Source of the DNA: Diprion similis
Taxonomy: Eukaryota > Arthropoda > Insecta > Hymenoptera > Diprionidae
Assembly: GCF_021155765.1 (NCBI RefSeq)
Contig: NC_060111.1
Location: 6,978,481-7,042,480, forward strand
DNA: 64,000 bases
Reading direction: 5' to 3'
The translations under genes and the position numbers were made by a program. Under the pieces are notes generated by a model that made no database searches, had not been told where the DNA came from, and saw only the letters and a list, made by a program, of their open reading frames with translations. Positions within the stretch are counted from its first letter, which is position 1. Every line of letters begins with the position of its first letter. Of the stretch, positions 63,996-64,000 are shown piece by piece.

Positions 63996-64000
63996 TTCTT

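Overview
The window looks like nuclear DNA of an insect. It is AT-rich, full of microsatellites and homopolymer runs, has genes split by short GT-AG introns, and carries many small inverted-repeat transposons. The protein sequences and dispersed repeats would fit a hymenopteran, but the species is an inference I cannot settle from sequence. I found no tRNA, rRNA, CRISPR array or bacterial-type gene.

Three genes are well supported and sit together at about 30.4-51.1 kb. On the minus strand at 30411-32065 is a mitochondrial SpoU-family rRNA 2'-O-methyltransferase (MRM3/RNMTL1 type, 4 exons, 462 aa). It is divergent from, and about 660 bp away from, a plus-strand gene for the GATOR1 subunit Iml1/DEPDC5 at 32730-46807 (24 coding exons in the path I traced, 1569 aa). 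That gene converges on a minus-strand centralspindlin subunit RacGAP1/Tumbleweed (47924-50776, 9 coding exons, 626 aa, plus a probable 5'UTR intron). I joined all exons by hand, and every splice phase closes. The three genes act in unrelated processes (mitochondrial ribosome maturation, amino-acid signalling to TORC1, cytokinesis), so their proximity looks like ordinary gene packing with a shared promoter region for the first two.

The left 30 kb has no complete gene. A GC-richer block at about 9.2-10.4 kb looks like a promoter and contains a plausible minus-strand first coding exon (9660-9741) with a hydrophobic signal-like segment and a strong splice donor. If real, 1-9659 is part of a long first intron of a gene that leaves the window. 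The donor region is triplicated in tandem.

The rest is mostly non-autonomous mobile DNA. At least four inverted-repeat families share TTAGGGTG-like ends (3.4, 3.7, 5.0, 13.9, 16.7, 22.5, 25.2 and 60.0 kb, with a related one at 37.1 kb). There is an inverted pair of TTAA-flanked elements (18.36-20.90 kb) carrying a shared exon-like reading frame, a TA-flanked pogo-like element with a transposase N-terminus remnant (29.7-30.3 kb), a large AT-rich palindrome (61.6-62.35 kb), and a palindromic element with CpG-containing ends (63.74-64.0 kb). A degenerate ~124-130 bp repeat family occurs at 2.4, 24.4 and 58.7-59.3 kb. The most notable gene-level observation is a pair of phase-matched alternative exons in Iml1 that cannot both be included without creating a stop.
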